64,000 nucleotides of DNA from Sipunculus nudus (lineage: Eukaryota > Annelida > Sipuncula > Golfingiida > Sipunculidae). The notes beneath the pieces were generated by a model. It was given only the letters and a program-made list of their open reading frames with translations, did not search any database and was not told the origin of the DNA. The stretch lies in assembly GCA_026874595.1 (NCBI GenBank), contig CM049317.1, positions 33,693,901 through 33,757,900 of the forward strand, read 5' to 3'. Of this stretch, positions 60,945-64,000 are shown piece by piece. The translations under genes and the position numbers were made by a program. Every line of letters begins with the position of its first letter. The stretch's first letter is position 1.

Positions 60945-60954
60945 TTTATTTATT
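60945..60954 (-). terminator. Polyadenylation signal overlapping the DEG/ENaC stop
   Basis: On the minus strand, overlapping AATAAA hexamers (60954-60949 and 60950-60945) include the TAA stop codon. A long U-rich region follows. Use as a signal is inferred and would give a very short 3' UTR. Confidence 0.4.
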
Positions 60955-62682
60955 CTGTACATTTGAAGCAGGTACTACCTGGACGATATTACTCTCGTCG
61001 TCCTTCATAATTAAACGGTAGCACAACTCCAACAGTTCAAACAGGGTGACCAGCGAAATCCCGATCCAGAGGTTAAGGACCCCTCCAAGAGACCCCATGA
61101 AGGTATTGATCGTGTAGGCACGTTCATCCGTCGTTATGGTAAAGTACTGGCTGGCATAGCGTATTTGGACTTTCAAAAAATTTCTCCGAAATAGTTTTTG
61201 TTCTTTTGTCTTTCCAAAGTCATCTGACAGTTTCTTGATAATTGTAAATGTTTCTGACAGTTCCTTCAGTATGTTATTTGTCTCAATGAACGATACATTC
61301 CCACGAAGAAATGAGTTCATTTTACTGGAAAGCAAATTTTCAATATTCGATTTTTGTTCCTTTGTCGTGCACATTTCATCCGAAAGGATCTTGATACAAA
61401 GTGAAAGTTTTTCTGACAGATTCTGAGGTAAATTGAACATTTCAGTGAATGATACATTCAGAGAAGAAAATGAGTTCAATTTTATTCCAAATATATCTGC
61501 AATATCTGGATGTCGGGTTTTGTTGACCTTGTTGTACAGTGACTTATGATAAGCCTCGTGGGGCCACACCGCTTGATGTATACTATATCTGAATGACATT
61601 TCCTCACAAGGCGGTTGACATGAACATTCATTGTAGTTCGAGGTGCAGTTTGCGTCCAGTTCCGTAGGATAATCCCTTCTTTTGTTTAAGCCCTTTCTAC
61701 GGTGTTTTTTAAAGAATCCGTCACTCCCACAGAACTCATAAGTACTCCGAAGACTTTTGGAACTTGGGTACCTTCGGGAAATGCAGCCGCATTTCCTTAT
61801 GGTCGTTTCTTGCATGCAGAACAAGTTACAGCCAGTTTTAGAGTAAGTATATTGAGCAGAATGTCCTTTTTCGGATGAGAGTTTAGACGATGAAGATGTA
61901 AACATGCTCATGTTCAGATACCTCTGATCCGTGCACTTACTACCCAGGGATTGCTGCAGTACACGTTGGTGTCTGTCAATGTCTATACGTACAGAATACC
62001 CCGGAGTCAAGTAGATACCTTCACTCATGTCTGGATACGTCCCCGACGGATGAACCACAAGGATCATTCCCTTCTCCATGGGCGCATTCCAGTCAAAAGT
62101 TTCATTTTCAATAACGGTTTCTATAAAGTCATCAGTGTATAACATCAAGCCTAGCATGTGAATTTCGTCTGCCTGTTTATCTTCTGGTTCATAGTGTATG
62201 ATGTAACAGTTAAAATACTTTGGGTGTAACAACTGACGAAAGTCAGTGCATTTTTCTTTATTGGTGCCATCTTCCTTTCTGCTTGACCACTCACATTCTA
62301 AGATTAAATCCTCTGCTCTGAAACCCAAGGAACTAATTTCTTTGTAATCATTTTCAAACAGTTCTTGTATATTTTTGTAGGAAGAATTCTGGAACTTCTG
62401 GATTTTGCTACTTTTTAACCCTTGCAGGTTACACACGGTCACATCTGGGAATGCTGTATGCTTGTGTTCTATCCTAGTAACGGTCCGTATAGGATAGGAT
62501 AGATATTCCTTTAGAGAATCTATAACTATATACAAAGCCATCGCGGCTCCAACAAAAACTGCGACGCACCATAACAACCGCAAACCTCTACGAGGAGTGT
62601 TCGTAGCTTTAGCCAGACCTTTTATAGAGGATCTTTTGCAAAACTCCTTAAAAGGCCCTGTGTTCCACGATGGTTGAGCCAT
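60946..62682 (-). CDS. DEG/ENaC-family cation channel subunit, intact, intronless
   Basis: 578 codons from ATG (62682). Topology: short cytoplasmic N-terminus with SSIKGLAKA just before TM1 (about 34-56), where the family has its HG gating motif region; IRTVTRIE and FPDVTVCNL after TM1; a large extracellular Cys-rich domain (cysteines near 285, 289, 298, 300, 318, 346, 353, 355, 359; blocks GCNLFC, KCGC, CSCQPPCEE); then TM2 (about 529-555) with GGVLNLWIGISLVTLFELLE. The selectivity filter G-x-S is present as GIS rather than the common GAS/GSS. Many N-glycosylation sites. Residues 400-498 hold two tandem repeats of about 45 residues not found in the left paralog. Sodium channel activity and gating by peptide, acid or stretch cannot be told from sequence. 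Confidence 0.88.
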   Translation of the reverse strand: MAQPSWNTGPFKEFCKRSSIKGLAKATNTPRRGLRLLWCVAVFVGAAMALYIVIDSLKEYLSYPIRTVTRIEHKHTAFPDVTVCNLQGLKSSKIQKFQNSSYKNIQELFENDYKEISSLGFRAEDLILECEWSSRKEDGTNKEKCTDFRQLLHPKYFNCYIIHYEPEDKQADEIHMLGLMLYTDDFIETVIENETFDWNAPMEKGMILVVHPSGTYPDMSEGIYLTPGYSVRIDIDRHQRVLQQSLGSKCTDQRYLNMSMFTSSSSKLSSEKGHSAQYTYSKTGCNLFCMQETTIRKCGCISRRYPSSKSLRSTYEFCGSDGFFKKHRRKGLNKRRDYPTELDANCTSNYNECSCQPPCEEMSFRYSIHQAVWPHEAYHKSLYNKVNKTRHPDIADIFGIKLNSFSSLNVSFTEMFNLPQNLSEKLSLCIKILSDEMCTTKEQKSNIENLLSSKMNSFLRGNVSFIETNNILKELSETFTIIKKLSDDFGKTKEQKLFRRNFLKVQIRYASQYFTITTDERAYTINTFMGSLGGVLNLWIGISLVTLFELLELCYRLIMKDDESNIVQVVPASNVQNK

Positions 62683-62700
62683 TTGTGCGTATCCGGATGT

Positions 62701-64000
62701 ATAGGAGTATATCTACAGGGGCAGGTTGGATAAATATATATTCACACGCACTGACGCACCAGACAGTTCCAGTAGGATGTCGCTGACGGCTGAACATCCA
62801 GTACTGTTTGATGTTACACTTTCACCATCATTTATTTTCAGCACGACCAAAGGCTGACGCTGCACGTCAATCAATACCCCACACTGTCAGTCCTGAGGGA
62901 GACCCGAACAAAAATCTATGAATTACTTAACAAATTACGAATATGTTATATTTCCCCAACCTCTAGCGCATCTGTTTTGGCCATGATTGTCTGAAACTTT
63001 TGACAAACAACAACATAAAGATTTGAGTAAAAGTAAGGGGAATACTTGATATTTATATCGTTTATTTTAAATCGTTTCAATCGGGACGTTTTCCTGTGAT
63101 CTATCTGCTTGGATTATCACGACAGTTTGTCTACAACAGAAGATTTTTTGTTTTATTTAAAATGTCCTTCCTGAGGAGCAGATTAGAAGAAATATAACAT
63201 GTTACTTTGACGATGACTGTTACAGGCATAGTCTAGGCTACAGGACAATGAGATTAAAACGTTCAGACAAACAATTAAAAGTTGTATGAAGCAGAAAAGT
63301 ACTGACGTAGATATCAGTAAGTGGATGTATTAGAAGAGAAAATATACTCAAATGGCAATATTCACGATAGGTGATAAGTTAGTGGGTTTTTTTTTCATAC
63401 GGAAGTATAGTCAGCTGTCAGTATGACTGGCATACTAGTAAAGAAACATTTTTGAAACTTTTATACTTGTTACATTGTATACTATGTGTTTCGGGAATGG
63501 CTAACTTACCACATTAATGTACGATTGATACTCAATCTCGAGGGAGCGCCACCTAAAAATGCATCCTCAGTGTCCTTAAATTTGGATTCGATTTAAATAT
63601 CCAGTATTTGCAAGAAGCCGGTTACACGGGTAAAGGTTTTTTTATGAGTCTGTGCTAACCTGTTTTTGCAACAGTTTAGTTCTATTTTTAATTTATCCGA
63701 CACGATTGACCCTCTTAGAGTCCTTAATTATGACAGTTAAATGAAAAATAATGATAACAATACCGGTATGTATTAGCAACATAAGTTTTGCACTATCAAA
63801 TTCCAATTCTTTGCCACTTGAACGCACTTAACAAGATCAGGCCATTCAATTTCATTGGTTGTGCAATTTATTTGTATGGTTTTAGTGGCACTTTTCGGTA
63901 TATATTTTATTCTTTTCGGCCCGAACGCTAGGTGTAGATATACGCTAGGTATAGATATATGCTATATGACTGAGCTAAAATTGTAGGATAAAAGTAATAC
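62701..64000. other. Upstream flank of the DEG/ENaC gene
   Basis: No gene recognised. A short block (GGATGTAT ... CGCTGACG) resembles the region upstream of the left copy, so the duplication may extend slightly into the 5' flank. Confidence 0.4.

Larger units (their letters stand above)
55609..62700. repeat. Segmental duplication, right unit
   Basis: Same block order as the unit at 45261: GATGAACCAAATT start, CATATAACCTTCAGAT, GTTAAAAAATGTGCAAGG, (CT)n, AATAACATATC, GTATACTGATATGG, a second (CT)n with an AGAATAGG block, then the DEG/ENaC gene. Confidence 0.75.

Overview
The window is animal nuclear DNA. It is AT-rich, its multi-exon genes have GT-AG and a few GC-AG introns, and it is full of (TA)n and (CT)n microsatellites, poly-G tracts, SINE-like and MITE-like elements and decayed retroelements. 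The gene content is DEG/ENaC channels plus transmembrane receptors that mix C-type lectin-like (CTLD) and WSC domains. This points to an invertebrate, and I infer a lophotrochozoan, most likely a mollusc, but the sequence alone does not settle the species.

Region 1 (about 1-39 kb) is a cluster of paralogous single-pass receptors that I assembled exon by exon. Locus R1 (minus, 142-4565) runs off the left edge before its cytoplasmic exon. Locus R2 (minus, 16684-21546) has all ten exon positions but several reading-frame breaks in the ectodomain exons. Locus R3 (plus, 29569-38935) is complete: ten exons, 2430 nt, uninterrupted, about 809 residues. The shared layout is signal peptide, first half of CTLD1, a two-exon WSC domain, second half of CTLD1, CTLD2 (two exons), a Thr/Ser-rich stalk, a transmembrane helix, and a long tail with repeated Tyr-x-x-Pro motifs. 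Exon lengths and intron phases agree almost base for base among the paralogs. Two relics of the family also lie here: a dead CTLD1 exon on the plus strand (4931-5137) and a dead cytoplasmic-tail exon on the minus strand (about 11110-11752). R2 and R3 are divergently transcribed, about 8 kb apart.

Region 2 (about 39-45 kb) holds no intact gene. It has a tRNA-like SINE head and a decayed LTR-retrotransposon gag-protease region.

Region 3 (about 45-64 kb) is a direct segmental duplication with roughly 10.3-11.1 kb offset. Each unit ends with an intronless DEG/ENaC gene on the minus strand. The right copy (60946-62682) is intact (578 codons) and carries an extra stretch of two tandem repeats just before the last transmembrane helix. 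The left copy (50133-51733) has a nonsense codon and a frameshift.

The most interesting system is the receptor family. A symmetrical phase-1 WSC module appears to sit inside the long loop of a C-type lectin domain, coupled to a tail that looks like a tyrosine-phosphorylation docking array. The ligand is unknown; an innate recognition role is inference.
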